64,000 nucleotides of DNA from Trichomonas vaginalis G3 (lineage: Eukaryota > Parabasalia > Trichomonadida > Trichomonadidae). Shown in pieces: positions 9,350 to 18,378 of this stretch. The notes under the pieces are model-generated. The model was not told where the DNA came from, did not search any database, and was given only the letters and a program-made list of their open reading frames with translations. The position numbers and the translations under genes were made by a program. The stretch spans positions 19,737,319 through 19,801,318 of the forward strand of contig NC_067206.1 in NCBI RefSeq assembly GCF_026262505.1, in the 5' to 3' direction. How positions within the stretch are numbered: the first letter of the stretch is position 1; every line of letters starts with the position of its first letter.

Positions 9350-9821
9350 TCTCCAACTTGACTGTCTTTCTTCTTCGTCCGTAATGATACCAGTTACTTC
9401 CACCAGTCAATGGGTCAAATGGTCTTTCGTAAGGGTTTCCATACATTCCATAGGGACCATACGGAAGAACTACTGGTGGAGAAGAAACATTTTCTTTAGT
9501 TCCATCGACTCTATTTAAATGCATTGTTTCACCTTTCATCTGGTCATTAAAGTCTTTTGCGTGTTTTGCAAACTCATCGTCCTTTCCTAAAGCATTTTCT
9601 GACTCAGTCGCAACTAAATTGGATGCTTTATTTATGAGCCCTATTTTATTTAATCTTAACTTCTTTGCAAGCCAGCCTCCTATCTTTCCTTTATTTGCAT
9701 CTAATGTCTTCGAAACCCTACCTCCACTCATTTTATTTACTGCGTCATAAGCTCCAAGTGCTTTTGCTCCAAATGCTAATGCTTTTGTTCCCATTGCGCC
9801 TAAAGCTGCCCAAGCTACCAT
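9294..9821 (-). CDS. Polinton small protein with amphipathic N-terminus (175 aa)
   Basis: Residues 1-30 are Ala/Gly-rich and amphipathic (WAALGAMGTKALAFGAKALG), the middle is charged, residues 115-145 are Pro/Gly/Tyr-rich, and the tail is strongly basic (KKATKKKPRKRVIKQ). The layout resembles membrane-active minor capsid or cement proteins of adenovirus-like viruses; this is an analogy, not a recognised family. It abuts the next minus-strand gene without a gap. Its last codons lie inside the left terminal repeat. The frame looks whole. Confidence 0.55.
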   Translation of the reverse strand: MVAWAALGAMGTKALAFGAKALGAYDAVNKMSGGRVSKTLDANKGKIGGWLAKKLRLNKIGLINKASNLVATESENALGKDDEFAKHAKDFNDQMKGETMHLNRVDGTKENVSSPPVVLPYGPYGMYGNPYERPFDPLTGGSNWYHYGRRRKTVKLETDVKKATKKKPRKRVIKQ

Positions 9822-10046
9822 TTACACCATATTAAAATCATCTCTCTTCAATATTATCTCATAAAAGTTCTCGTTACTGGAGAAAGTCAATGAAACATAA
9901 GTGTTCTCACGGGCTTCGCCCTCACCGCTTTGCGGTCTATCTAACTTCTTTCTTATATCATCTATACGCTTCAAAATGTCTGAGCAATTGCTAACATCTT
10001 CTACAACAGTTATTTCATCATGAATGACCTTCAAGAACAAGCTCAT
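9822..10046 (-). CDS. Polinton hypothetical protein (74 aa)
   Basis: A short acidic/helical N-terminus, then SLTFSSNENFYEII near the C-terminus. It is directly adjacent to both neighbours on the same strand, suggesting a compact cluster. A GC-rich double hairpin at 9911-9936 lies inside the coding sequence and is translated as DRPQSGEGEARE. Not recognised. Confidence 0.5.
   Translation of the reverse strand: MSLFLKVIHDEITVVEDVSNCSDILKRIDDIRKKLDRPQSGEGEARENTYVSLTFSSNENFYEIILKRDDFNMV
9911..9936 (-). repeat. GCGAAGC-type double hairpin inside a Polinton gene
   Basis: Read on the minus strand: CCGC-AAA-GCGG, a short spacer, then GGGC-GAA-GCCC. The second stem-loop contains GCGAAGC, a known exceptionally stable DNA mini-hairpin. 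Related units lie at 22087-22112 and 25747-25771. Confidence 0.7.
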
Positions 10047-10928
10047 TTAATATGCTATTAAAATCATCTCAATAATGAGTCCATCCTTTCCATCTTTAGG
10101 TAGCACAACATCTTTCATTGAAGAAGGTTCGACAAGTCTTATGTTAAACTTACTGACAAAGTTTGTTATACTATAATGCTTCGGCGGCGAATACATATAG
10201 TTTGAAAGACATAATATAGATTCTTCAGCAAATTCACTTATACTGGATTTTATAACAATGTTTTCACGAGACCAAATGCCACCAATTGAAAAACTTGTAA
10301 GCAATCCTGCTGAACCTTCTACTGTAAACGTCGATGGTAACATTCCACGAAGGTCATCTATTGACATCGTTGAGTCACTGTATTTAAATATTTTCTTAAA
10401 GCAATCGTCATTATCTAACCATGCAATAGCTTTGAAGTTTTCATTCGAATATACATCTGCTTCATTAAATGTAAAACCTGACTTCTTTGCAGAGACGACT
10501 TTAAAATCTATTGAGTTTGTTTCAAAATTATATGCTATGGTAACTTCTGAAGGTAATGGATGTCCTTCCGCAGTAAGTTGTTCTCTCACTACCGTTTGAA
10601 GCTTTGTATTAAAAACTTTCATGTCATCTCCTGTATCTAAGTTCACATACACAGCAACAGGGAAACTATCTTGCTTCTTTGTTTCATCATTATATCTCAA
10701 AACATTAAAGTTCTTCAATAATATTGTTCTTCCTGCTGGAATACTTCGAACCTGTCTGATTTCAATAGCTTTCTCACCTCCTACATACTCTACCCAGTGT
10801 CTTGGATATTCATAAGTATACTGACTTTCTTGAATTTTGGTAGGTTTCATCATAACGTGTTCATAGTATATCTTTATACTCTTGTCAGTTAGACTCGGTG
10901 TTATGTTCTGAATATTTCTGACTTGCAT
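10047..10928 (-). CDS. Polinton probable structural protein (293 aa)
   Basis: I place the start at the internal Met beginning MQVRNIQNITPSLTDKSIK; the longer frame would overlap the divergent ATPase start. The sequence is rich in beta-type segments and has no enzymatic motif. Its style resembles the proteins at 13067-13516, 13482-13841 and 26059-26604, suggesting a set of virion or attachment proteins. The frame looks whole. It is divergently arranged with the ATPase, with only 16 bp between starts. Confidence 0.5.
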   Translation of the reverse strand: MQVRNIQNITPSLTDKSIKIYYEHVMMKPTKIQESQYTYEYPRHWVEYVGGEKAIEIRQVRSIPAGRTILLKNFNVLRYNDETKKQDSFPVAVYVNLDTGDDMKVFNTKLQTVVREQLTAEGHPLPSEVTIAYNFETNSIDFKVVSAKKSGFTFNEADVYSNENFKAIAWLDNDDCFKKIFKYSDSTMSIDDLRGMLPSTFTVEGSAGLLTSFSIGGIWSRENIVIKSSISEFAEESILCLSNYMYSPPKHYSITNFVSKFNIRLVEPSSMKDVVLPKDGKDGLIIEMILIAY

Positions 10929-10944
10929 TTTTAATGGAGATAAA

Positions 10945-11832
10945 ATGAAGCATTTAATACATGACGTAGATGAAGGCATGAATGAAACTACAGACAAACT
11001 TAACTCTTCTCTTATTCTTCCTTTCAGTAAGGACTATGAGTTCTGTTCAAATGGTGTTTATTTCTATTGTGGAAAGATGGGTTCAGGTAAGACATTTAAC
11101 CTCATTCGTCATATACTCATAACAGAGCGTTTAGGTCAAGATTCATATTATGACCAAATCATTATATCAGCAACTTCAGACTCTATGGACTCAACAGCGA
11201 AAACATTTATGTCAAAAGTTCAAGCCTCTGTCGTTAAAGTTCCAGACAGTGAACTCATTGAATTTCTTCAACGTTACATTCGACGTAAGAGAAAATATTA
11301 TGCCATCGTTGAATTTATACAGTCAGGAATGCAAAAGACTTCTGAGGAGATGGAAAGAATTATTGACAAACACCACTTACGTCAATACTCAGGAGTTTAC
11401 AATATGAAACGACTTACAAACTACATTCTGTCAAAACTTTCAAAATACCCCTTCAAAAAATATCCATCAAACACTTTATTAGTTTGTGACGACTTCGCTG
11501 GTAAAGGTTTAGTTTCAAAGCCTGACTCACCATTAGCTAACATCATTACTAAAGTCAGACATTACCATTTAACTGTAGCAATACTTATGCAAACATGGAG
11601 GTTTTTAGCTTTAAACATAAAACGTCTCATAACTGACTTCGTTATCTTTCAAGGTTTCTCACGCTATGATATTGAACTCATTTGGAAACAGTCAGGTATA
11701 ACATTACCTTTTGAAGAAATTTGGGAAGCATATAAGTCTCTCATCTCTCCTCGTTCATACCTTGAGATTCATATCATGACTAATACCATTAAAGTCAAAA
11801 ATATTCCATGGGAACGACCAACATTGTTTTAA
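10945..11832 (+). CDS. Polinton genome-packaging ATPase (FtsK/HerA, A32-like; 295 aa)
   Basis: A P-loop ATPase of the type that drives DNA into capsids. Walker A is GKMGSGKT (residues 43-50). Walker B is TLLVCDDF near residue 180, followed by a sensor-like stretch (HYHLTVAILMQTWRF). Length and motif spacing match the packaging ATPases of Polintons and other double-jelly-roll viruses. The frame looks whole. It converges with the next minus-strand gene, overlapping by a few bases. Confidence 0.85.
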   Translation: MKHLIHDVDEGMNETTDKLNSSLILPFSKDYEFCSNGVYFYCGKMGSGKTFNLIRHILITERLGQDSYYDQIIISATSDSMDSTAKTFMSKVQASVVKVPDSELIEFLQRYIRRKRKYYAIVEFIQSGMQKTSEEMERIIDKHHLRQYSGVYNMKRLTNYILSKLSKYPFKKYPSNTLLVCDDFAGKGLVSKPDSPLANIITKVRHYHLTVAILMQTWRFLALNIKRLITDFVIFQGFSRYDIELIWKQSGITLPFEEIWEAYKSLISPRSYLEIHIMTNTIKVKNIPWERPTLF

Positions 11833-12230
11833 AGTTTAACCTTCAATTGACTGATGGTAAACAAATTCCATGCATCTCTGTCGCCATTTCTGTTAATATT
11901 TTTGCTGTCATTCATATCATCCACTTCCCCATCCGTTAGCTTTTGAGGATATGCGTTAGAATAGCTGTTCTTAAATGAAGGCTTTTCACCTTTGAGAGCA
12001 TAAACTCTATAACTTTCTGCATACTTTATGTTTGAACCTCCTGAGCCATCATTGACATAAATTTTTATAGGCTTCCACCCTTTGTTCATGTTCCTGCTTC
12101 TTCCCTTAGCTCTTTTGTTCAGTAGTTCTACATCTTTATACACAGCACCTGTCTCAGTGAATTCAACAATATTTTCATTCGTTAGCTTTACATTCAAACC
12201 CTTGTCGAGTATATTGTTCATTTCATACAT
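11829..12230 (-). CDS. Polinton hypothetical protein (about 133 aa)
   Basis: The likely start is MYEMNNILDKGLNVKLTNEN, because the longer frame would overlap the divergent gene at 12256. The middle is basic (KRAKGRSRNMNKGWKPIKI) and the C-terminal half polar. Not recognised. Convergent with the ATPase. Confidence 0.5.
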   Translation of the reverse strand: MYEMNNILDKGLNVKLTNENIVEFTETGAVYKDVELLNKRAKGRSRNMNKGWKPIKIYVNDGSGGSNIKYAESYRVYALKGEKPSFKNSYSNAYPQKLTDGEVDDMNDSKNINRNGDRDAWNLFTISQLKVKL

Positions 12231-12255
12231 ATAAAAGGTTTTTATTCTATATGAA

Positions 12256-12870
12256 ATGAGAAGCAAATCCATCTTAGCTGGTGCCGTTAATGTTCCAATT
12301 GAACCAACATCAAATGTTGACTCACGAACGACAAACAATATTGTCATAAAGAACTATAGTTCAGAGTGTTTGAAAGAACCAGAACCAGAGCTGAAATCCG
12401 TGAATTTAAACACAGCTTCAAACGCTAACGCTACATCAGATGTTAAGTTAGAGTATCCACCACTGGACCAAATTCTTTCAAGAGAAGCCAACGACAACCC
12501 TTACACAAATGTTCAAACAAATCCTTCAGATAACGTAGACCATTACCTTCTTCAGTTATACCAAACAATTTTACTCAAAGACGATAAGAAGCTTTTGACA
12601 AATCTTATAAGCAAGAACCAAATAATTCTAACAAAGGAGGACCTTGAAAATGTTATCTCACGAATAACAGGGAAACAATGTGTCATTGACTATCTCGACC
12701 CTGAAATCGAATGCTGCGGTCAAACTCCACCTTTCATGAAAATAGGTAACATCCGCATCATTGAAACACCAGGAACTACAGGAGTTGAGTTTAAGTATAA
12801 ATATTCGAACGAGTATACAAAACTTTCAACAGAATATAAACTTTGCTTGAAATATGTTTTAGTAAATTAA
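12256..12870 (+). CDS. Polinton hypothetical protein (204 aa)
   Basis: The N-terminal 90 residues are low-complexity and polar; the C-terminal half is better ordered, with two cysteines near residue 155 (IECCGQTPPF). Not recognised. It lies divergent from the gene at 11829-12230 and converges with the gene at 12867-13106. The frame looks whole. Confidence 0.5.
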   Translation: MRSKSILAGAVNVPIEPTSNVDSRTTNNIVIKNYSSECLKEPEPELKSVNLNTASNANATSDVKLEYPPLDQILSREANDNPYTNVQTNPSDNVDHYLLQLYQTILLKDDKKLLTNLISKNQIILTKEDLENVISRITGKQCVIDYLDPEIECCGQTPPFMKIGNIRIIETPGTTGVEFKYKYSNEYTKLSTEYKLCLKYVLVN

Positions 12871-13106
12871 AGCAATTTGTAATATCTATCCAAAACTTCT
12901 TCAACAGTATCGAACTCATCTTCATAATGCAAACCTAATCTTATTGACTTGGTGCAGTTTTCACTAACACAATATTTTTCTGTTCTCTTGACTGACATAA
13001 CTAATTCATTTGTTTCATCAAACAGCAACAACCAAAGTTCATGACCTAATACATAACATTCATACTTTATATTTTTAGCTCTGAGTTCTCTTGTAAGCTG
13101 TTGCAT
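12867..13106 (-). CDS. Polinton hypothetical protein (79 aa)
   Basis: A compact alpha/beta-looking protein (MQQLTRELRAKNIKYECYVL... FDTVEEVLDRYYKLL). It overlaps the next upstream gene on the same strand by about 40 bp. Not recognised. Confidence 0.45.
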   Translation of the reverse strand: MQQLTRELRAKNIKYECYVLGHELWLLLFDETNELVMSVKRTEKYCVSENCTKSIRLGLHYEDEFDTVEEVLDRYYKLL

Positions 13107-13492
13107 TTAATATTTTCTAAAAAGTCAACTTCAACAGTCATTCGCACTGGTGCCTTCAGTTCTACAGGCTCTCCTTGAAAGTCAACAAGTCTGAATTGCA
13201 TGTCTTTCAAATTATGAGGACTAATGCGAACCCATTTACCTAAATGAGTTGCTATGACAGGAACGTTTGGAATGAACATTGAATTGACTGCATAACAGAA
13301 GGATTTATATTCTACTGAACCTTTACTATTAACTCCTGAAATGCCTGTGACATTAGCTATTTTAGACTCAATGTATAAACAATTACCATAACATACGTAT
13401 GGAACAGATTTCATCTCAATCGTTTTGTCAACACTTTTCAAAGGAAATGTCATATGGTATGCACCCAAAAGAAGTTGTACTCTATGACTCAT
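13067..13492 (-). CDS. Polinton probable structural protein (141 aa)
   Basis: The start is taken at MSHRVQLLLGAYHMTFPLKS. Beta-rich, ending in MTVEVDFLENIKC and a short polar tail. It overlaps genes on both sides, all on the minus strand, so it is probably part of one transcription unit of small virion-like genes. Not recognised. Confidence 0.45.
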   Translation of the reverse strand: MSHRVQLLLGAYHMTFPLKSVDKTIEMKSVPYVCYGNCLYIESKIANVTGISGVNSKGSVEYKSFCYAVNSMFIPNVPVIATHLGKWVRISPHNLKDMQFRLVDFQGEPVELKAPVRMTVEVDFLENIKCNSLQENSELKI

Positions 13493-13841
13493 TTGGTATC
13501 TTAAACTCCTTCGCATAACTGAACTTCAAAACTCCTGCAATAAGTTTAACATTCATTAAGTTTTCTTCGTTATCCTTGTTTATTGTAGTATTTATGAGAG
13601 CATTTAACACTCCAGCTAATGTTTCCATCTTATATTCTACATTATTGTGAAATCTTATTTCGTGCTTCTTTCCATCTATTTCAAGCTCCATGAAATCTGT
13701 TTCATCTGTTATAACGAATGAAGCGATAGTATTGAAGTCAACCATTCTGAATGCAAGCGCCTCATTCTGTAGACCTAAGTTTGTTTGTAGCTTTACTGTC
13801 CCGTATTCGTTTGGGTCTGTACTTTGCAAATAGAACAACAT
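13482..13841 (-). CDS. Polinton probable structural protein (119 aa)
   Basis: The start is taken at MLFYLQSTDPNEYGTVKLQT, since the longer frame would overlap the start of the fibre gene on the other strand. Features: DFMELEIDGKKHEI and a helical segment LAGVLNALINTT. The sequence style resembles the 26059-26604 protein. Not recognised. Confidence 0.45.
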   Translation of the reverse strand: MLFYLQSTDPNEYGTVKLQTNLGLQNEALAFRMVDFNTIASFVITDETDFMELEIDGKKHEIRFHNNVEYKMETLAGVLNALINTTINKDNEENLMNVKLIAGVLKFSYAKEFKIPNES

Positions 13842-13848
13842 TTTATTC

Positions 13849-13854
13849 TCATTA
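13849..13854 (+). promoter_or_regulatory. Initiator-like TCATTA before the fibre gene
   Basis: TCATTAAAATATG is the same initiator-to-start arrangement found before the host RRM gene at 63710. It suggests the Polinton uses the host's initiator for this gene. Confidence 0.45.
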
Positions 13855-13858
13855 AAAT

Positions 13859-16858
13859 ATGAGTATAGCTGCATATGCGTATGAAGCTGACAGAGCTAAA
13901 CGTTTATATTTTGGTCAATACTCTCTCACACTTACTGACAAATATATTGTTATCACTGATGGAAATACTGAGAAATACATAACATGGAAGGACTATGAAA
14001 AGTTTGACCCTATTTTAACTCCATGTACTATGCCGTTTATAAAGGACGGTGAAATTATTGAAAAAGATAATACAACCGTATATAGGTCTGTTTATGAAGC
14101 ATTAGAATATATGTTGAATCATAACCCAAAAAGATTTGACCCAAGCACTACACCATGTGCAATGCCTTTTATTAAGGACGGTGAAATCGTAAGAGTTCCG
14201 GATTCAACGGTTTACACAGCTGTTCAAAACAGTTTACAAAACATTTTAGCGAATATCTTTAATTCAGAAACTACAGAAATAAAATTACCATATATAACAG
14301 ATGCTAAAGAAATTAAATCAAAAACGACAACATTATTTACGTCACTTAATGATTTAATGACTTATATCATTAATATTCCTGCACCAACTACAGCATTTGA
14401 TCCAAACTCGACGGTTTGCAGTGTACCTTTCATAAATGACAGTTCATTAATTACTTTAAGGGATTCGACAGTAAATGAATCATTAAAGGCGTCATTAATG
14501 AAAATCATTGATTTTAATTCATTCACGAATACATATAATTCATTCATTAATGTTTCATATGCTTCTAAAGAAGGTGAGCCAAAAACTATCGATAAAGCGG
14601 TGTATGAAATAAAAGCATCAACGACGAAATTGAATTCGTTAACTTTTGACGGTGATAGTTTCGTTAATGACATAACATCGGGGAAAACAATTTTAACGAA
14701 AGAATATTTAAAATCTCATGTTAGTGAGTTCGTTGAAATTGAAAAAGAAGGTGGAATTAAGTTCGATCCACTGAATTTCATTTTCAGCTTAGCGAATGCG
14801 GGTGTTAGTTTCGCTGAATGGACAACTATACAGAGTGAAATAAATGCAATATGGACGTTTTTGGGGTCAAAAGCGGGAATGGGTGAGCTTGTAAATGCTG
14901 CAAGAACATTAGGTGAAACAGGAAATTTTGTAGATGGTTTTAAAAGACTTGTTTCAAATGTTTTAACAAACACAAAGAAATTATTTAGATATACCGTACA
15001 TAACGGACGGATTTTCGAACAGATAGCAACAAACCCTCCGGTTATGGCTGCGTTGATGATGGTTAGAGATATAAAACCACGTAACGACGGGAACGAAGAA
15101 CATGAACAACAGGATACTGGTCGGGTTATTCGAGACATTAAAAACGTGTATCCTGAAGTTATTGATTTATTTAGAGGAGTTAATGATTCAATTTCAAAAC
15201 ATTCTATAACCCTCGATGAAGAGAATAAATTAACAGATTATATATTCGTCATTATTGCAGAATTAATGAAGAGAATAAATGAAAAAGGAATTGGTGATAT
15301 CATTAATGTCAGCGATGTAATGATGAAAAGAAATTTTGACTCATTATTTACAAAACCGAAAACAGAATATAGTCTTTATGACGTAATTACCGAATTAATG
15401 AAAAAGATTAATGATAATAAGAGTTCTGGCGGAAGAGTTGAATTAGAAGTGAATGATGTTAATGAGAAATTAGCCGAAAAAGCAGACAAAAATGAGCTTT
15501 TAGCTCTGAGTGATAAAGTCAAGAACCACGTTCATTATATAACTTCAGACGAACAGATTATAACGGACTACCATGGATATTTAACACGAAGTGATGAAGC
15601 GAAGACAAAAAATGTTAATGAAAGAAGATATAAATACATTCGTGCTAAAGGTTATGACATAAGCTGTACTGTACAGTATGATGTAGCTAAAGCACCAGAA
15701 GCATTTGGTTATACCGGTGAAATTTATGCCTCTACTTTCAATGTTAACGGTGTATTAGTTGAACCAAGATTTACTTTGAGAGTTAAGTCAAAAATAACGT
15801 TTGAAGATGCTATTAAAAGTAAAGCTGACAAAGTTGAACTCGAAGCAATGAACAAAGTTTTGAAATCTCATAAACACAACATCTCCGATATAAATGAACT
15901 TCAAGCTACATTAGACAGTAAAGCCGACAAGAACCATACACATGAATCCTTCACTACTGTTAGAGCAGACGACATAATATTGAACTATACCCTTGGTTCA
16001 AGTGCACCTTTAGAGAATCCAAGTACAAGCGTAAAAGATACACTAAACAATTTAGATAACAGATGTATGAACATTGAAGGTCATGCCAGAAACTTTGAAG
16101 CATACGAACTACCAGCAATGTTAGATAAGAAAGCAGACAAAACTTATGTAGATGAAAATTATACAAAGAAGTCGGAAGTAAATGCTGCGCTTAATGGAAA
16201 AGCCGACAAGAACCATACACATGAAGAATTTCAAACAATCAAGATTAAAGAAATTAAAGCATGCATCGAAATAGTAACAAAAACAGGAAGAAACGGTGCA
16301 ACTGTACAAGAACAAAGAATTTATCCTCCTACTTTTCCTAATGGTTTAATAACAAACAATATAAATATTGTAGAAGGCAATAAAGCTATAAACGTTAAAC
16401 ATGAACTTCTAACAATGAAGGCCCAGATTCTTCAAACCATATATTCTGTTGGTTCTATTTATACGTCAATGAATTCAACAAATCCAGAAACAGTTTTAGG
16501 TTTTGGTACTTGGGAACAGATTGTAGACAAATTCTTATACTGTGCTAACTCTTCAAAGCAAACAGGGGGTTCGAAGAAAATTACTGAAGCAAACTTACCT
16601 GCGCACACTCATACAGGAACGACAAACTTTTCTGGCGACCATAGCCACTCATTACGAGACCACCCATTATACAACTCAGAATATAAAGCTGGCAATGATG
16701 TTTTATCTCCATCTTATAACAATTCAGCAAAAAAGACTTTTCGACAAACTGAACCAGGAGGAAATCATGTCCATACTTTCACAACAAATCCAACAGGAAG
16801 TGGAGCAGACTATATGCCACCTTATATGACGGTTTATGCATGGGTTAGAACGGCCTGA
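13859..16858 (+). CDS. Polinton fibre protein with phage tail-collar-like C-terminus (999 aa)
   Basis: Probably a trimeric attachment fibre. Four imperfect repeats open the protein (around residues 45, 92, 140 and 178; pattern FDP..TPC.MPFIKDGEI...STV). Shaft-like repeats follow, carrying KADKNHTH (near residues 688 and 780). The C-terminal 130 residues contain LGFGTWEQI, LPAHTHTG, NHVHTF and end MPPYMTVYAWVRTA, the signature of bacteriophage tail-collar/short-tail-fibre domains. It is the longest frame in the element and looks whole. Next downstream is the integrase on the same strand. Confidence 0.8.
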   Translation: MSIAAYAYEADRAKRLYFGQYSLTLTDKYIVITDGNTEKYITWKDYEKFDPILTPCTMPFIKDGEIIEKDNTTVYRSVYEALEYMLNHNPKRFDPSTTPCAMPFIKDGEIVRVPDSTVYTAVQNSLQNILANIFNSETTEIKLPYITDAKEIKSKTTTLFTSLNDLMTYIINIPAPTTAFDPNSTVCSVPFINDSSLITLRDSTVNESLKASLMKIIDFNSFTNTYNSFINVSYASKEGEPKTIDKAVYEIKASTTKLNSLTFDGDSFVNDITSGKTILTKEYLKSHVSEFVEIEKEGGIKFDPLNFIFSLANAGVSFAEWTTIQSEINAIWTFLGSKAGMGELVNAARTLGETGNFVDGFKRLVSNVLTNTKKLFRYTVHNGRIFEQIATNPPVMAALMMVRDIKPRNDGNEEHEQQDTGRVIRDIKNVYPEVIDLFRGVNDSISKHSITLDEENKLTDYIFVIIAELMKRINEKGIGDIINVSDVMMKRNFDSLFTKPKTEYSLYDVITELMKKINDNKSSGGRVELEVNDVNEKLAEKADKNELLALSDKVKNHVHYITSDEQIITDYHGYLTRSDEAKTKNVNERRYKYIRAKGYDISCTVQYDVAKAPEAFGYTGEIYASTFNVNGVLVEPRFTLRVKSKITFEDAIKSKADKVELEAMNKVLKSHKHNISDINELQATLDSKADKNHTHESFTTVRADDIILNYTLGSSAPLENPSTSVKDTLNNLDNRCMNIEGHARNFEAYELPAMLDKKADKTYVDENYTKKSEVNAALNGKADKNHTHEEFQTIKIKEIKACIEIVTKTGRNGATVQEQRIYPPTFPNGLITNNINIVEGNKAINVKHELLTMKAQILQTIYSVGSIYTSMNSTNPETVLGFGTWEQIVDKFLYCANSSKQTGGSKKITEANLPAHTHTGTTNFSGDHSHSLRDHPLYNSEYKAGNDVLSPSYNNSAKKTFRQTEPGGNHVHTFTTNPTGSGADYMPPYMTVYAWVRTA

Positions 16859-16916
16859 AAGTCCTGAGCTCCAAAAGAGCGAACAGCATGAAATTACTAA
16901 ATTTAACTTTACATAA

Positions 16917-18000
16917 ATGAGCTTGAAAGAAGTATTCGAACAACATCCATGGAGGTCATTTAAGAAGTTCAATGAAGCTGCAAAGAGTTGGGGATTTACT
17001 AACAGAGCTGAAGTGAAAAGGTTCTTTGACAAAAATGTTGTACATCAAACAAAAATAAACCCTTACGACTACTTTTTACCAATTTACTCCAACACTCCTG
17101 ACGCATACCAATTTGACACTCTCATTCAAAGCAGAAAAGGAGGACATAAACCATTCCTCATCTTCATTAATGTTAACACTCGTAAAGCATATGCATATCC
17201 AATGAGGAATAAAGGAACTCGTGAAGTGTTAAGAGTTTTACAAAAGTTTGTAGCAGAACATAGCCCAAGTACTTTAACATCAGACCAAGACAGTGCATAC
17301 CTCAGCAATGAAATCACAGATTTTCTCATTAAGCATAACATAACTCACTACACTACTGAAGACCATAACCATAACATACTCGGCATCATAAACCGCTTCA
17401 TAAGAACGCTCAGAGATTTAAACCAAGAGCGAGACTTTACCGAAGAAACAATGAAACATTTTCTCGAAGTATATAATTCCTCAACACATTCTACAACAGG
17501 ACATACACCAAATTCAATGACACAACAACAAGAAGAAAAGTATATACAAAAGAAACGAAGCCAAACACAAAATATCAGAAATTCAACACAATTTACCCTC
17601 ATTCCTGGTACAAAAGTTCGTGTAGTTCTTGACGACAAACCGTTGACAAAGAAACGTTTAAGGTTAAGTAGAAACTATTATATCGTAGACTCTACGCAAG
17701 GTAATGGATATCTTATAAAAGCTGCTGACGACTCTATTGCTTTACCCTCGTCAGAAATTAGTTGAAAGTAGTAATGGCAAACTTGCTGAAACCATTGACG
17801 AAGCAAAGCGAGGAGTGGTTATTGAAATACTTGGCTATAACATAAACGATGACACTTATAAAGTAAGATATGAAGGAGGCGTTGAAGATGTTATATCATC
17901 TAAGAACTTGAGAGAGTCGAAGCCAACACATCTGGGACCATTAGAGCGGGAGTACTGGAAAGACAAAAATAAGCCAGAAAGAATAAGAAAATTCTTCTAA
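16917..18000 (+). pseudogene. Polinton retroviral-type integrase region
   Basis: The integrase inserts the element into host DNA. Part one (16917-17765) has a basic helical N-terminus and an RNase H-like core (AYQFDTLIQS, LTSDQDSAYLS, FIRTLRD, then NSSTHSTTGHTPNSM), as in Polinton and Ty3-type integrases. The following frame (17737-18000) has a chromodomain-like stretch (DDTYKVRYEGGVEDVI), common at the C-terminus of such integrases. It is a fossil with about one break. Confidence 0.8.
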
Positions 18001-18110
18001 ACTTTTTCATTAGATGTAAATCAGACATGAATGAGAACAGTCATGATATCATTAATGGTACCATTTATTTTTGTCATAAATTTACACCAAAAATAATGTT
18101 TAGGTGAAGA

Positions 18111-18124
18111 GGTGAGATCTCACC
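18111..18124. repeat. GGTGAGATCTCACC palindrome, Polinton spacer
   Basis: One of seven copies in the window: 2704, 9247, 18111, 19349, 21085, 29775 and 29960. All lie between Polinton genes and are flanked by AGGTGA-type half sites at about one helical turn. Possible operator, replication site or transcript end; not known. Confidence 0.75.
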
Positions 18125-18174
18125 CGTTTTCTCACCTCTTTTTTCACCCTCATGAATTTTCATGAATGTTTTCA

Positions 18175-18240
18175 GTGTCACCACGTCACCATGTCACCAG
18201 GTTAATTAACTTCTCTTAAAAATGATGACAACATGACATT
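18175..18240. repeat. Left inverted repeat of an internal Polinton gene cassette
   Basis: It reads GTGTCACCACGTCACC at its outer end and ends ...GACAACATGACATT. Its near-perfect inverse is at 21259-21332, with one extra 8-nt unit. Together they enclose four same-strand genes. Confidence 0.85.
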
Positions 18241-18378
18241 TAGAGAACTAGCCCGGAAATAAATTTTATCGTTTATGTTTACGTTAATGTTTCGTAAATG
18301 TTTTCATGAATTTCCTTAAGATAGAAAAAATAAAGTTAGTTTTATTTTTATTTATTTTTTTTATTTTGTATAAAAGAT

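Noticed and set aside
13859-16858. Host cell-surface protein instead of a virion fibre
   Set aside because: It lies between Polinton structural genes and the integrase, and its end has phage tail-collar motifs.
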